NCBI RefSeq assembly: GCF_030315975.1
Contig: NZ_JASXSZ010000003.1
Span: 580,617 to 644,616 of the forward strand
Reading direction: 5' to 3'
DNA: 64,000 nucleotides
DNA from: Microbacterium candidum
GTDB lineage: Bacteria; Actinomycetota; Actinomycetes; Actinomycetales; Microbacteriaceae
The notes beneath the pieces were generated by a model that did not search any database, was not told the DNA's origin, and worked only from the letters and a program-made list of their open reading frames with translations. Positions 33,654 to 44,182 of the stretch are shown piece after piece. The position numbers were made by a program, and so were the translations under genes. Numbering within the stretch: position 1 is the first letter of the stretch; each line of letters starts with the position of its first letter.

Positions 33654-35609
33654 TCAGAAGACGGGCACCCCGCCCTGGACGAGTCGCCAGTTGACGACGT
33701 GGAAGTCCTTGGGATCGATGACCCCGGCCGCCGTCGCGTAGGCGACGATCGCCTCGCGGATCGCCACCTGCGCGTTGTAGATGACCGGTGCCGTCGCGAT
33801 GTGCGGGAATCCGCCGCCGCCGGACTGCCGGTAGTTGTTGATCGCGACGACGAACTTCTGGTTCGGGTCGACCGGGGCGCCCTGCCACGACAGATTCAGG
33901 ATGCGGGATCCGACCGGCTGTGCGACGTCCACGTCGTAGACGACGCCGGAGAACTGGTCGTAGTTGTAGTCCGGAACGGTCGACGTGGACCCGACCGGCC
34001 AGACCGCGTTCGTCAGCTTGCTCGTGTCGACCGCCGTGCCGACCGGGACCTGGTTGTAGTACTTCGCGGAGTACTCCAGGTAGTCCTTGATCTCGGCACC
34101 GGTGAGCACCGATGCCATCAGGGTGTTGTCGTAGATGTACAGGCCCGCGATGTCGCGGATCGTGACCTGTCCCGCAGGGAAGAGCGCCGCCCGGCTGAAC
34201 GGAGCGGCGATCGAGACGATCGGGAGGGATGCCTCGGGCGTCCCGGCGATGGCCTTCGCCACGGTGTCCGTCTGCACCTTGTTGATGTAGTCGAGGATCG
34301 CGGTGTCGGTCCAGCAGGCAGCGGCCGCCGACATGGCCTCGGTGGAGGTCGCGACGGGCTTGTTGACGTAGGCGACCACCGCGTCGTGCTGCGCCTGCAC
34401 GATCGATACGAGCGCCGGGTCGTCCGCCACCGTGTTGGTGTTCATGACGTTGATGCGCTTGTCGGCGATCACCCACCGTCCGTGGACGAACTCGAGATCG
34501 AAGTCGAAGATGCTCAGACGCTCGCCCCAGCAGACGGGCTCGCTCATCGCGACACGCTGCGCGGCGGGAATGCTCAGATCGTCCGGCCACCAGCGCTTCC
34601 GCTCGACGTGCGCGTGGCCGTACAGGATGGCGTCGATGCCGGGCACCTGCTGAGCGAGCAGCAGTGCGGCGTTCTCGTTAGGGAGGTCGTTCCCGTACGA
34701 AGAGGTGCCCGAGTCGCCCGAGTGCACGCTGACCATGAGGATGTCGACGCCCTCACGGCGGATGATCGGCACCCAGCGCTTCGCCGTCTCGATGATGTCG
34801 AGGACCTCGACCTTGCCGCTGACGTTCGCCTTGTCCCAGATCACGACACCGGGGTTCGTCATCCCGAGCACGCCGACGCGGATCGGCTGGCGCCCCTGCA
34901 GCTTGATGGTCTTGATCGTGTAGGGCTTGTAGGCGGGCACGGTCGTTCCGGCGCGAACGGCGTTCGCTCCGAGGACGTCCGCATCCATCTGCGAGATCCA
35001 CTTGTCGAGGAACTCGAGGCCGTAATTGAACTCATGGTTGCCGAGCGCGACGGCGTCGTATCCGATCGCGTTCATCTGCGCCGCCATCGGGTGGATCGCG
35101 CCGGTCGTCGTGATCGGCTCCACCGTCGCGTAGTAGAAGCCCAGGGGCGTCCCCTGAATGGTGTCGCCCGCGTCGAACAGCAGCGTGCGGTCGCGCCCCC
35201 GATCCGCCCGGATCTGGTTCACGACGCTCGACACGCGTGCGAGTCCAACAGCGTTGCTCGGGGTATCCGGGAACTTCGGGTTGAAGTCGTTGTAGACCGC
35301 ATCCTTGTAGTAGTCCCAGTTGAGCGCGTGCGAGTGGATGTCGGAGGTCCCCATGACCGTGATCGTCACCGACTTGTCCGACATGCCCGGCTTGGCGGGA
35401 CTGCCGTCCGCCGCCTGCGCAGCACCGGGGTTCGCCACCCACCCGGCCGCCGCGAGGGCGCTCGCCGCGGAGACGCCGGTGATGAATCCACGGCGGCTGA
35501 CGCTCGATCGTCGCTCCTCGAGCGCCTCATCGGGGATCGCGCAGCTGCACCACCGGGGTTCGGGTGCGCTGTCGTGGCGGTGGGGTTCGTGAGGTGTGTG
35601 TTCTCCCAT
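33654..35609 (-). CDS. Exported 5'-nucleotidase / bifunctional UDP-sugar hydrolase-like protein
   Basis: 651 residues from ATG 35609; ATG 35627 would add six and neither has a clear ribosome site. A twin-arginine signal SVSRRGFITGVSAASALAAA (about residues 36-55) sends it out by Tat. Metallophosphatase motifs: GTSDIHSHALN, LFDAGDTIQGTPL, GNHEFNYGLEF, VSVHSGDSG and LYGHAHVER, two metal ions. The C-terminal 5'-nucleotidase domain has the FSRAALF and GGGGFP substrate loops. It releases phosphate from extracellular nucleotides. GTTC repeats upstream are weakly Pho-box-like. Confidence 0.9.
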   Translation of the reverse strand: MGEHTPHEPHRHDSAPEPRWCSCAIPDEALEERRSSVSRRGFITGVSAASALAAAGWVANPGAAQAADGSPAKPGMSDKSVTITVMGTSDIHSHALNWDYYKDAVYNDFNPKFPDTPSNAVGLARVSSVVNQIRADRGRDRTLLFDAGDTIQGTPLGFYYATVEPITTTGAIHPMAAQMNAIGYDAVALGNHEFNYGLEFLDKWISQMDADVLGANAVRAGTTVPAYKPYTIKTIKLQGRQPIRVGVLGMTNPGVVIWDKANVSGKVEVLDIIETAKRWVPIIRREGVDILMVSVHSGDSGTSSYGNDLPNENAALLLAQQVPGIDAILYGHAHVERKRWWPDDLSIPAAQRVAMSEPVCWGERLSIFDFDLEFVHGRWVIADKRINVMNTNTVADDPALVSIVQAQHDAVVAYVNKPVATSTEAMSAAAACWTDTAILDYINKVQTDTVAKAIAGTPEASLPIVSIAAPFSRAALFPAGQVTIRDIAGLYIYDNTLMASVLTGAEIKDYLEYSAKYYNQVPVGTAVDTSKLTNAVWPVGSTSTVPDYNYDQFSGVVYDVDVAQPVGSRILNLSWQGAPVDPNQKFVVAINNYRQSGGGGFPHIATAPVIYNAQVAIREAIVAYATAAGVIDPKDFHVVNWRLVQGGVPVF

Positions 35610-35748
35610 GAACAGCGATGCAACCATGCTGAGCGTTCGCTGACAAGAACCTATTGATGAACTGTTTCTCACGAACTGCGGGACGGCGGTGGGAACGGAA
35701 GGATGCCGTTCCCACCGCCTGCGCCCGCGATCATGAGCGACCCGTCCA

Positions 35749-35949
35749 TCACGCGACGGACGCCGCTCGGAATCGGTCTGCGCGGGGCCCCGCACGGTGG
35801 AACCAGACCCAGAACGGGACTGCCTTCGGCGGCTTCACCACGACGCCTTCCGGCCACGCGTCCGCGCGGCGGATCAGCTCCGCTTCGCGGACCAGGTCAG
35901 CGGTGCGCTGCCGTCCGTGACGGTAGCTCGCTTCGTATTCGATCGACAT
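35749..35949 (-). CDS. 66-residue conserved-looking small protein
   Basis: ATG 35949, with GAGG 6 bases upstream. The product (MSIEYEASYRHGRQRTADLV..., ...PKAVPFWVWFHRAGPR) is basic, with one helix and an aromatic VPFWVWFH strand. No membrane helix is certain. Monocistronic, between ilvC and the nucleotidase gene. Function unknown. Confidence 0.45.
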   Translation of the reverse strand: MSIEYEASYRHGRQRTADLVREAELIRRADAWPEGVVVKPPKAVPFWVWFHRAGPRADRFRAASVA

Positions 35950-36020
35950 CTTCCTCACCCCCTCTCGCCTGTACGAGATCAGTACTTGCCAGGAGCGCGC
36001 CGCCTGTCGCCTGATACGCG

Positions 36021-36054
36021 GACGAGCCCGACCCCTTCTGGGACCGGGCTCGTC
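36021..36054 (-). terminator. ilvC terminator
   Basis: GACGAGCCCG / CGGGCTCGTC, perfect 10-bp arms with a 14-base loop that can pair further (GTCCC/GGGGT-like), 14 bp after the ilvC stop. The following GCGGATC is T-poor, so termination may be incomplete. Confidence 0.65.
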
Positions 36055-36067
36055 GGGACGACGGGGG

Positions 36068-37183
<1,116 letters not shown>

Positions 37184-37693
37184 TCAGCCGCGCAGGACGC
37201 GCTCGGTGATGCTCTTGCCGCCGCGGCCGATGGCGAGCAGGCCCGACTGGGCGAGCTCCTTGATGCCGAAGGGCTCGAGCGCGCGCAGCAGCGCGTCGAC
37301 CTTGCCCTTGTCGCCGGTCACCTCGACGACGATCGCGTCGGGTGCGTAGTCGACGACGGACGCACGGAAGAGGTTCACGACCTCGAGCACGTTCGACCGG
37401 TTGGCGTTGTCGGCGCGCACCTTCACGAGCATGTGCTCGCGCTGGACGGAGGCCGCGGGGTCGAGCTCGACGATCTTGATGACGTTGATCAGCTTGTTCA
37501 GCTGCTTGGTCACCTGCTCGAGCGGGAGCTCGTCGACGTCGACGACGACCGTGATGCGGGACAGCCCCGGCACCTCGGTCACGCCCACGGCGAGGGACTC
37601 GATATTGAAGCCGCGGCGGGCGAACAGCCCGGCGACACGGGTCAGCAGACCCGGCTTGTCCTCGACGAGGAGGCTCAGCACGTGGCTCGTCAT
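37184..37693 (-). CDS. ilvN: Acetolactate synthase regulatory subunit
   Basis: 169 residues. ACT domain VLSLLVEDKPGLLTRVAGLF with GFNIESLAVG near the N-terminus, which binds valine, and a C-terminal domain ending RPR-like FGIKELAQSGLLAIGRG. 3 bp downstream of ilvB; both subunits form the holoenzyme. Confidence 0.95.
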   Translation of the reverse strand: MTSHVLSLLVEDKPGLLTRVAGLFARRGFNIESLAVGVTEVPGLSRITVVVDVDELPLEQVTKQLNKLINVIKIVELDPAASVQREHMLVKVRADNANRSNVLEVVNLFRASVVDYAPDAIVVEVTGDKGKVDALLRALEPFGIKELAQSGLLAIGRGGKSITERVLRG

Positions 37694-37696
37694 CGC

Positions 37697-39502
37697 TCAG
37701 TCCTCCTGCTCGTCGAAGGCCGGCGAGTGGTCGCGGGCGTACTGGACGTAGTTGTTGCTGACACCCTGTGGCACCATCGGCCACACCATCGCGTCCGCGC
37801 TCACCACGAAGTCGATGACGACCGGACGGTCGTTCGTCTCGAGGGCGAGCTTGATCGCGGCGTCCACATCCTCTTCGCGCTCGACCCGGATGCCGAGGCA
37901 TCCGTATGCATCCGCGAGCTTGAGGAAGTCGGGGATGCGCACCGTACCGTGGCCCGTGTTCAGGTCGGTGTTCGAGTGGCGCCCGTCATAGAAGAGCGTC
38001 TGCCACTGCCGCACCATGCCCAGCGACGAGTTGTTGATGATCGCGACCTTGATGGGGATGTCGTTGATCGTGCACGTGGCGAGCTCCTGATTGGTCATCT
38101 GGAAGCAGCCGTCGCCGTCGATCGCCCACACCACCCGGTCGGGCTCGGCGACCTTCGCGCCCATCGCCGCCGGGACGGCGTAGCCCATCGTTCCGGCGCC
38201 GCCGGAGTTCAGCCACGCGTTCGGCCGCTCGTATTTGATGAACTGCGCCGCCCACATCTGGTGCTGCCCGACGCCGGCGGCGTAGACCGCCTCGGGCCCG
38301 GTCAGCTCGCCGATGCGCGAGATGACGTACTGCGGCGACATGTGGCCGTCGGTCGGCTGTGCGTAGCCCAGAGGGAACTCGTCGCGCAGGCCGTCGAGGA
38401 ACGACCACCACTCGGTGAGGTCGGGCGCCCCGGACTCGGACGCGCCCCGGAAGGCCGCCTCGAGGTCGACGAGCACGTCGCGCACATCGCCCACGATCGG
38501 AACGTCCGCGGTGCGGATCTTCGAGATCTCGGCCGGGTCGATGTCCACGTGAACGACCTGCGCGTGAGGGGCGAACAGCGCCGCCTTGCCCGTCACGCGG
38601 TCGTCGAAGCGCGCGCCCAGGGCGATGATGAGGTCGGCCTCCTGCAGCGCGAGGACCGCCGGCACCGTGCCGTGCATGCCCGGCATGCCCAGGTGCTGCG
38701 GGTGCGAGTCGGGGAACGCGCCGCGCGCCATCAGCGTCGTCACGACCGGTGCACCGGTCGTCTCGGCGAGGGCGAGCAGCTCGGCCGACGCGTGCGCGCG
38801 GATCACGCCGCCGCCCACGTAAAGGACAGGCTTGCGGGCCTCGGCGATGAGCTGCGCGGCGGCCTGGATCTGCTTGCCGTGCGCCTTCGTCACGGGACGG
38901 TAGCCGGGCAGGTCGATCTTCGGCGGCCACACGAACGGCACCTCGGTCTGCTGCGCGTCCTTCGTGATGTCGACGAGCACGGGACCCGGGCGGCCCGTCG
39001 AGGCGATCTCGAACGCCGCCGCGATCGCGCCGGGGATGTCCTCGGCGCGCTTCACGAGGAACGAGTGCTTCGTGATCGGCATCGTGATGCCGACGATGTC
39101 GGCCTCCTGGAAGGCATCCGTCCCCATGAGGGTCGAGAAGACCTGGCCGGTGATGCAGACGATCGGCACGGAGTCCATGTAGGCGTCCGCGATCGCGGTG
39201 ACGAGGTTCGTCGCGCCGGGACCGGACGTCGCGATCGCGACGCCGGTGCGACCGGATGCCGAGGCGTACCCCTGCGCGGCGTGGCCGGCGCCCTGCTCGT
39301 GCCGGACGAGGATGTGGCGCACCGACTCCGCATCCATGAGCGGATCGTAGACGGGCATGATGGCGCCGCCGGGCAGGCCGAAGACGTCGGTGACGCCGAG
39401 CAGCTCGAGCGAGCGGACGACGGCCTCGGCACCCGTGATCACGGGTGCAGTGGCGGGGCGGGCGGGTGGCCGCGGCACGGCCGCGGTGGTGTCTGCGGGC
39501 AT
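37697..39502 (-). CDS. ilvB: Acetolactate synthase catalytic subunit
   Basis: 601 residues from ATG 39502. TPP enzyme: [16 protein letters not shown] (pyrimidine end with the catalytic Glu in [14 protein letters not shown]), and [20 protein letters not shown] leading to [12 protein letters not shown], the TPP motif. Makes acetolactate from pyruvate. It starts 42 bp after ilvD on the same strand. Confidence 0.97.
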   Translation of the reverse strand: MPADTTAAVPRPPARPATAPVITGAEAVVRSLELLGVTDVFGLPGGAIMPVYDPLMDAESVRHILVRHEQGAGHAAQGYASASGRTGVAIATSGPGATNLVTAIADAYMDSVPIVCITGQVFSTLMGTDAFQEADIVGITMPITKHSFLVKRAEDIPGAIAAAFEIASTGRPGPVLVDITKDAQQTEVPFVWPPKIDLPGYRPVTKAHGKQIQAAAQLIAEARKPVLYVGGGVIRAHASAELLALAETTGAPVVTTLMARGAFPDSHPQHLGMPGMHGTVPAVLALQEADLIIALGARFDDRVTGKAALFAPHAQVVHVDIDPAEISKIRTADVPIVGDVRDVLVDLEAAFRGASESGAPDLTEWWSFLDGLRDEFPLGYAQPTDGHMSPQYVISRIGELTGPEAVYAAGVGQHQMWAAQFIKYERPNAWLNSGGAGTMGYAVPAAMGAKVAEPDRVVWAIDGDGCFQMTNQELATCTINDIPIKVAIINNSSLGMVRQWQTLFYDGRHSNTDLNTGHGTVRIPDFLKLADAYGCLGIRVEREEDVDAAIKLALETNDRPVVIDFVVSADAMVWPMVPQGVSNNYVQYARDHSPAFDEQED

Positions 39503-39544
39503 GGAAGTGACCTTCTGCAGAGATGGATGGATGTCTGAACGGCC

Positions 39545-41251
39545 TCAGCCCGTGACGGCGCCTTCCGCGGCGGAACGCACGAGCTTGGAGTATTTGGCCA
39601 GGACGCCACGGGTATAGCGCGGGGGAAGCGGCTCCCAACCCTCGCGGCGGGAGCTCAGCTCGCTCTCATCGACGAGTAGGTCGAGAGCACGAGCCGCGAT
39701 ATCGACCCGAATCAGATCACCATCGCGCACGAGTGCGATGGGACCAGCGTCCACCGCCTCGGGTGCTATGTGGCCGATGCACAGGCCGGTTGTGCCACCT
39801 GAGAATCGACCGTCTGTCAAGAGTAGTACATCCTTGCCGAGCCCTGCGCCCTTGATGGCGGCGGTGATCGCAAGCATCTCGCGCATCCCGGGGCCGCCCT
39901 TCGGGCCCTCGTAGCGGATGACCACGACGTCGCCGGCGGCGATCTCGCCCGCTTCGAGGGCGTCCATGGCGGCCCGCTCGCGCTCGAACACGCGGGCGGG
40001 GCCCTCGAACACCGAGGCGTCGAAGCCCGCCGTCTTGACGACGGCGCCCTCGGGGGCGAGCGACCCGTGCAGGATCGTGAGGCCGCCGGTGGCGTGGATC
40101 GGATCGTCGAACGTGTGGATGACGGTGCCGTCGATCGGGTCCGGGTTCAGGTCGCGGAGGTTCTCGGCGAGCGTCTTGCCCGTCACGGTGAGCGCGTCGC
40201 CGTGCAGGAGGCCCTCGTCGAGCATCGCCTTCATGATCACGGGGATGCCGCCGTGTCGGTCGACGTCGTTCATGACGTACTTGCCGAACGGCTTCATGTC
40301 CGCGACGTGCGGGACCTTGTCGCCGATGCGGTTGAAGTCGTGGAGGCTCAGTTCGACGCCGGCCTCGTTCGCGATCGCGAGGAGGTGGAGCACGACGTTG
40401 GTGGAGCCGCCGAGCGCCATCGCGAGCGCGATCGCGTTCTCGAACGCCTCCTTGGTCAGGATGTCGCGCGTGGTGATGCCGAGGCGCAGCAGGTTGACGA
40501 CGGCTTCGCCCGACCGGTGGGCGAAGTAGTCGCGGCGACGGTCGGCGGCGGGCGGCGCGGCGGAGCCCGGGAGCGAGAGACCGAGCGCTTCGGCGACGGA
40601 GGCCATCGTGTTGGCGGTATACATGCCGCCGCATGCGCCCTCACCGGGAGCGAACGAGCACTCGATGCGCTTGAGGTCCTCCGGGGTCATACGGCCCGCG
40701 AGACAGGCGCCGACGCCCTCGAACGAGTCGATGATCGTGATGTCCTTCTCGGTGCCGTCCGACAGCTTCACCCAGCCCGGGGCGATAGATCCGGCGTAGA
40801 GGAAGACGCTCGACAGGTCGAGACGGGCGCTGGCCATCAGCATGCCGGGGATCGACTTGTCGCAGCCCGCGAGCAGGACCGTCCCGTCGAGGCGCTCCGC
40901 CATGACGACGGTCTCGACCGAGTCCGCGATGACCTCGCGCGAGACGAGCGAGAAGTGCATGCCCTCGTGGCCCATCGAGATGCCGTCGGACACGGAGATC
41001 GTGCCGAACTGCAGCGGGTAGCCGCCGCCGGCGTGCACGCCCTCCTTCGCGCCCTGCGCGAGCCGGTCGAGGCTCAGGTTGCACGGCGTGATCTCGTTCC
41101 AGCTGGACGCGATGCCGATCTGCGGCTTGTCCCAGTCCTCGTCGCCCATCCCCACGCCGCGGAGCATTCCCCGCGAGGTCGTGGCTTCGATGCCGTCCGT
41201 GACGACGCGGCTGCGGGGTTTGATGTCGATGGAGTTATCCGGCTGGGCCAT
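39545..41251 (-). CDS. ilvD: Dihydroxy-acid dehydratase
   Basis: 568 residues from ATG 41251, 9 bp after otsB. Three iron-sulfur cysteines are in [27 protein letters not shown] and [12 protein letters not shown]. It dehydrates the ilvC product to 2-oxoisovalerate, which panB also uses. A stretch near the 3' end (about 39650-39835) has distinctly lower G/C at third positions than the rest; the protein sequence stays conserved there. Confidence 0.96.
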   Translation of the reverse strand: MAQPDNSIDIKPRSRVVTDGIEATTSRGMLRGVGMGDEDWDKPQIGIASSWNEITPCNLSLDRLAQGAKEGVHAGGGYPLQFGTISVSDGISMGHEGMHFSLVSREVIADSVETVVMAERLDGTVLLAGCDKSIPGMLMASARLDLSSVFLYAGSIAPGWVKLSDGTEKDITIIDSFEGVGACLAGRMTPEDLKRIECSFAPGEGACGGMYTANTMASVAEALGLSLPGSAAPPAADRRRDYFAHRSGEAVVNLLRLGITTRDILTKEAFENAIALAMALGGSTNVVLHLLAIANEAGVELSLHDFNRIGDKVPHVADMKPFGKYVMNDVDRHGGIPVIMKAMLDEGLLHGDALTVTGKTLAENLRDLNPDPIDGTVIHTFDDPIHATGGLTILHGSLAPEGAVVKTAGFDASVFEGPARVFERERAAMDALEAGEIAAGDVVVIRYEGPKGGPGMREMLAITAAIKGAGLGKDVLLLTDGRFSGGTTGLCIGHIAPEAVDAGPIALVRDGDLIRVDIAARALDLLVDESELSSRREGWEPLPPRYTRGVLAKYSKLVRSAAEGAVTG

Positions 41252-41260
41252 GAAGGGATT

Positions 41261-42046
41261 CTATTGCCGCGCGGCGACGCGTCGTTCCGCGAGTCGGGCG
41301 AGCACCTCAGCCAGCTGAGGGATGCCGGAGACGCTCACGCGGGCGGCGGTGGGGCCGCCGCCGACACGGATGCCGAGATCCTGCGGGCCGAGGCTCTGCA
41401 GGGCGTCCTCGTCGGTGACGTCGTCGCCGGCGAACACCACCGCCGTCGCTCCCGTCCGCGCCCGAAGCTGCGCGATCGCGCCGTCCTTGCCCTCGTGTCG
41501 GAACGCGAACTCGAGGATGTCGTGACCGCTGCGCCGGCGCCAGTGCCCGGCGACCGGGGCGACGAGCGCCTCGACGGCGTCGCGCGCAGCCGCGGCGGTC
41601 GCGGCATCCGCGCGTCGCGTGTGCACCCCGAAGCCGAACGTCTTGGGCTCGATCCACACGCCCTCCATGCCGGCGGTCGCGTGCTCGGCCTGCGTGCGCA
41701 GCCGGTCGCGCAGGGCGATGTCGGCCGGGTCGTCCGGCGTCGCGCGGCGACCCTCGCCCGGAGTCCACGTCTCCGCACCGTGAGATCCCGCCAGCAGCAC
41801 GGGCGAGTCGTCGACGTGCTCGGCGATGAGACGGAGATCCGGGATGCTGCGCCCGGAGACGAGGGCCACCGTCGTCGCCGGCGCGCGCGTCAGCGCGACG
41901 ACGGCATCCCGGGCCTCCGGAAGCATCCGGGCGCTCATCGGCTCGTCGACGAGCGGCGACAGCGTGCCGTCGAAATCGAGGGCCACCAGCAGCAGCGCCG
42001 TGCGCGCGACGTCGTCGAGGACGCGGTCGACGTCGGAAGACGTCAT
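41261..42046 (-). CDS. otsB: Trehalose-6-phosphate phosphatase
   Basis: 261 residues, ATG 42046 in an ATGA overlap with otsA. HAD-type: VALDFDGTLSPLVDEP (nucleophile Asp), VALVSGRS and VVFAGDDVTDEDALQSL. Completes trehalose synthesis for osmotic and stress protection. The short gap to ilvD is an unusual neighbour for this pair. Confidence 0.92.
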   Translation of the reverse strand: MTSSDVDRVLDDVARTALLLVALDFDGTLSPLVDEPMSARMLPEARDAVVALTRAPATTVALVSGRSIPDLRLIAEHVDDSPVLLAGSHGAETWTPGEGRRATPDDPADIALRDRLRTQAEHATAGMEGVWIEPKTFGFGVHTRRADAATAAAARDAVEALVAPVAGHWRRRSGHDILEFAFRHEGKDGAIAQLRARTGATAVVFAGDDVTDEDALQSLGPQDLGIRVGGGPTAARVSVSGIPQLAEVLARLAERRVAARQ

Positions 42047-43455
42047 CCCCGGCTCCCCTGCCAGCGACGCGACGCCTCCAGCGTCGCCAGGAAGGTGCGC
42101 GACCACGCGGCGACGTCGTGCTCCCGGACCCGGCGCCGGAGTACCCGCATCCGTCTCCCCTGCTCCGCCGCGGGCATCTCGACCGCCCGCATGATCGCGT
42201 CCTTGAGGCCGCCGATGTCGTGCGGGTTGATGCGCAGCGCGCTGCCGAGCTCGTCCGCCGCACCGGCGAATTCGCTCAGCACCAGCACGCCCCGGTTGTC
42301 GATGCGCGAGGCGACGTACTCCTTGGCGACCAGATTCATCCCGTCGCGGAGGGCCGTGACGAGCATGACGTCGGCCGCGAGGAACAGCGCCACCATCTCC
42401 TCGCGCGGATACGCCTGATGCAGGTACCGCACGGCCACGTGGTCCATCGTGTCGAAGTCGCCGTCGATGCGGCCCACCATGAGCTCGATCTCGTCGCGCA
42501 GCTGGATGTACGCGGCGACCCGTTCGCGGCTGGGGCTCGCGACCTGCACGAGCGTGACGTCCTCGACGCTGAGGCGGCCGTCCTCGAGGAGCTCGCCGTA
42601 TGCCTTCAGCCGGTGCCGGATCCCCTTCGTGTAGTCGAGACGGTCGACGCCGAGGAGGATCTTCCGCGGATTGCCGAGGCTCTCGCGGATCTCCGCGGCA
42701 CGCGCCTGCACATCGGGGCGCTCGGCCATCTCGATGTACGACTGCGTGTCGATCGAGATCGGGAACGCCTTGGCGAGGGCGACGCGGGTCGTCCCGTCCG
42801 GCTGCGGAACGTGGATGCCGCTGGCCCGCGTGACGTAGCGCAGCTGGCGCCGGACCGCCCGCGCGAAGTTGCCTGCGTCCGCGACGCGCTGGAACCCGAT
42901 GACGTCGGCGCCGAGGAGCCCCTCGAGCACCTGGCGCCGCCACGGCAGCTGCGAGAACAGGCCGTAGGCCGGAAACGGGATGTGGTGGAAGTACCCGATC
43001 GTGAGGTCCGGCCGAGCCTCGCGCAGCATCTGCGGCACGAGCTGCAGCTGATAGTCCTGCACCCACACGGTGGCACCCTCGGACGCGACCTCGGCGGCCG
43101 CCTCCGCGAACCGGCGGTTGACGCGCACGTACGCGTCCCACCACACGCGGTGGTACCGCGGGGCGGCGATCACGTCGTGATACAGCGGCCAGAACGTGTC
43201 ATTGGACATGCCCTCGTAATAGAGCTCGACGTCCTCGTCCGACAGTGCCACGGGAACCAGTTGGGTGCCGTCGAAGACGAAGGGATCGAGCTCGCCGCCG
43301 GCCTGGCCCGGCCAGCCGACCCACGCTCCGTCTGCTTCGCGCATGACCGGCTCCAGCGCCGTCACGAGGCCGCCGGGAGAGCGCCTCCAGCCCCCGACCT
43401 CATCTCGGTCGACAGGCAGCCTGTTGGCCACGACGACGAATCCGGCTCGGTCCAC
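42043..43455 (-). CDS. otsA: Trehalose-6-phosphate synthase
   Basis: 470 residues, GTG start. GT20 family: VVVANRLPVDRDEVGGWRRS, WVQDYQLQLVPQML, FHHIPFPAYGLF, VDRLDYTKGI and the C-terminal DGMNLVAKEYVASR. UDP- or ADP-glucose plus glucose-6-phosphate gives trehalose-6-phosphate. Together with otsB starts a same-strand run that continues into the ilv genes. Confidence 0.95.
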   Translation of the reverse strand: MDRAGFVVVANRLPVDRDEVGGWRRSPGGLVTALEPVMREADGAWVGWPGQAGGELDPFVFDGTQLVPVALSDEDVELYYEGMSNDTFWPLYHDVIAAPRYHRVWWDAYVRVNRRFAEAAAEVASEGATVWVQDYQLQLVPQMLREARPDLTIGYFHHIPFPAYGLFSQLPWRRQVLEGLLGADVIGFQRVADAGNFARAVRRQLRYVTRASGIHVPQPDGTTRVALAKAFPISIDTQSYIEMAERPDVQARAAEIRESLGNPRKILLGVDRLDYTKGIRHRLKAYGELLEDGRLSVEDVTLVQVASPSRERVAAYIQLRDEIELMVGRIDGDFDTMDHVAVRYLHQAYPREEMVALFLAADVMLVTALRDGMNLVAKEYVASRIDNRGVLVLSEFAGAADELGSALRINPHDIGGLKDAIMRAVEMPAAEQGRRMRVLRRRVREHDVAAWSRTFLATLEASRRWQGSRG

Positions 43456-43510
43456 GTGGCCTCCCGCCTTCGGCTGTCCCCAGGCTAACAGGGGCCGCTA
43501 ACGTGGTCCC

Positions 43511-43717
43511 ATGCGCAAATACGTCTTCGGCACGGGCATCATCGGCGCGGTGACCACGGGTCTCGAGATGCTGCGCCAGCTGCGCGACGGGCAGCCGTTC
43601 ACGTGGCGCACGGCGCTCATCTGGGCGAGCTGGGGCATCACGCTGGCCCTCGCGATCGGCGCGATCGTCGATGTGCGCCGCGAAGAGGTCGCCGAGCAGG
43701 CCGAGAGCTCGAACTGA
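43511..43717 (+). CDS. 68-residue membrane protein
   Basis: ATG 43511, 55 bp from the divergent otsA start. Two weak hydrophobic segments (YVFGTGIIGAVTTGLEM and RTALIWASWGITLALAIGAI), charged C-terminus DVRREEVAEQAESS. Its stop is directly followed by that of the convergent acetyltransferase gene. No family recognised. Confidence 0.6.
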   Translation: MRKYVFGTGIIGAVTTGLEMLRQLRDGQPFTWRTALIWASWGITLALAIGAIVDVRREEVAEQAESSN

Positions 43718-44155
43718 TCAGAGATCGATCTCGTAGTGGACGAAGCCGGTGAGCTTCGCCACCTTGTCGTAGAGGGTCCGCGCCGTCGCGTTCGACTCCT
43801 GCGTGAGCCAGTACACCTGTGCGCAGCCGTGCGCTTCGGCCCACTCGCGCACGTGCGCGATGAGGGCGCGCCCGGCTCCTGAGCCGCGCGTGTCGGGGGC
43901 GACGAACAGGTCCTCGAGGTAGCAGTACGACCCCGTCGTCCAGGTGGAGGGCTGGGGCAGCCAGTTCACGAACCCGATCGCACGCCCGTCGTCGTCGCGG
44001 GCGATGGCGCCGTGCATCCCCTCACCCGCGACCAGGCGTGCGAACGTCGCCTCGGTGACGTCGTCGGCGAGGTCGCTCTCGTAGAACGTGAGATAGCCCT
44101 GCCACAGGGGCAGCCAGGCGTCGTGGTCGGCAGCGGTCAGCGGGTCGATGCGCAT
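43718..44155 (-). CDS. GNAT-family N-acetyltransferase
   Basis: 145 residues. CYLEDLFVAPDTRGSGAGRALIAHV holds the pyrophosphate-binding R-x-x-G-x-G/A motif (RGSGAG) of acetyl-CoA binding; the C-terminal strand is VYWLTQESNATARTLYDK. The closest pattern is of diamine or aminoglycoside-type acetyltransferases acting on small amines. It is convergent with the upstream membrane protein. Substrate unknown. Confidence 0.85.
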   Translation of the reverse strand: MRIDPLTAADHDAWLPLWQGYLTFYESDLADDVTEATFARLVAGEGMHGAIARDDDGRAIGFVNWLPQPSTWTTGSYCYLEDLFVAPDTRGSGAGRALIAHVREWAEAHGCAQVYWLTQESNATARTLYDKVAKLTGFVHYEIDL

Positions 44156-44182
44156 GGCACGACCGTAGACCCTCCGCCGGTC

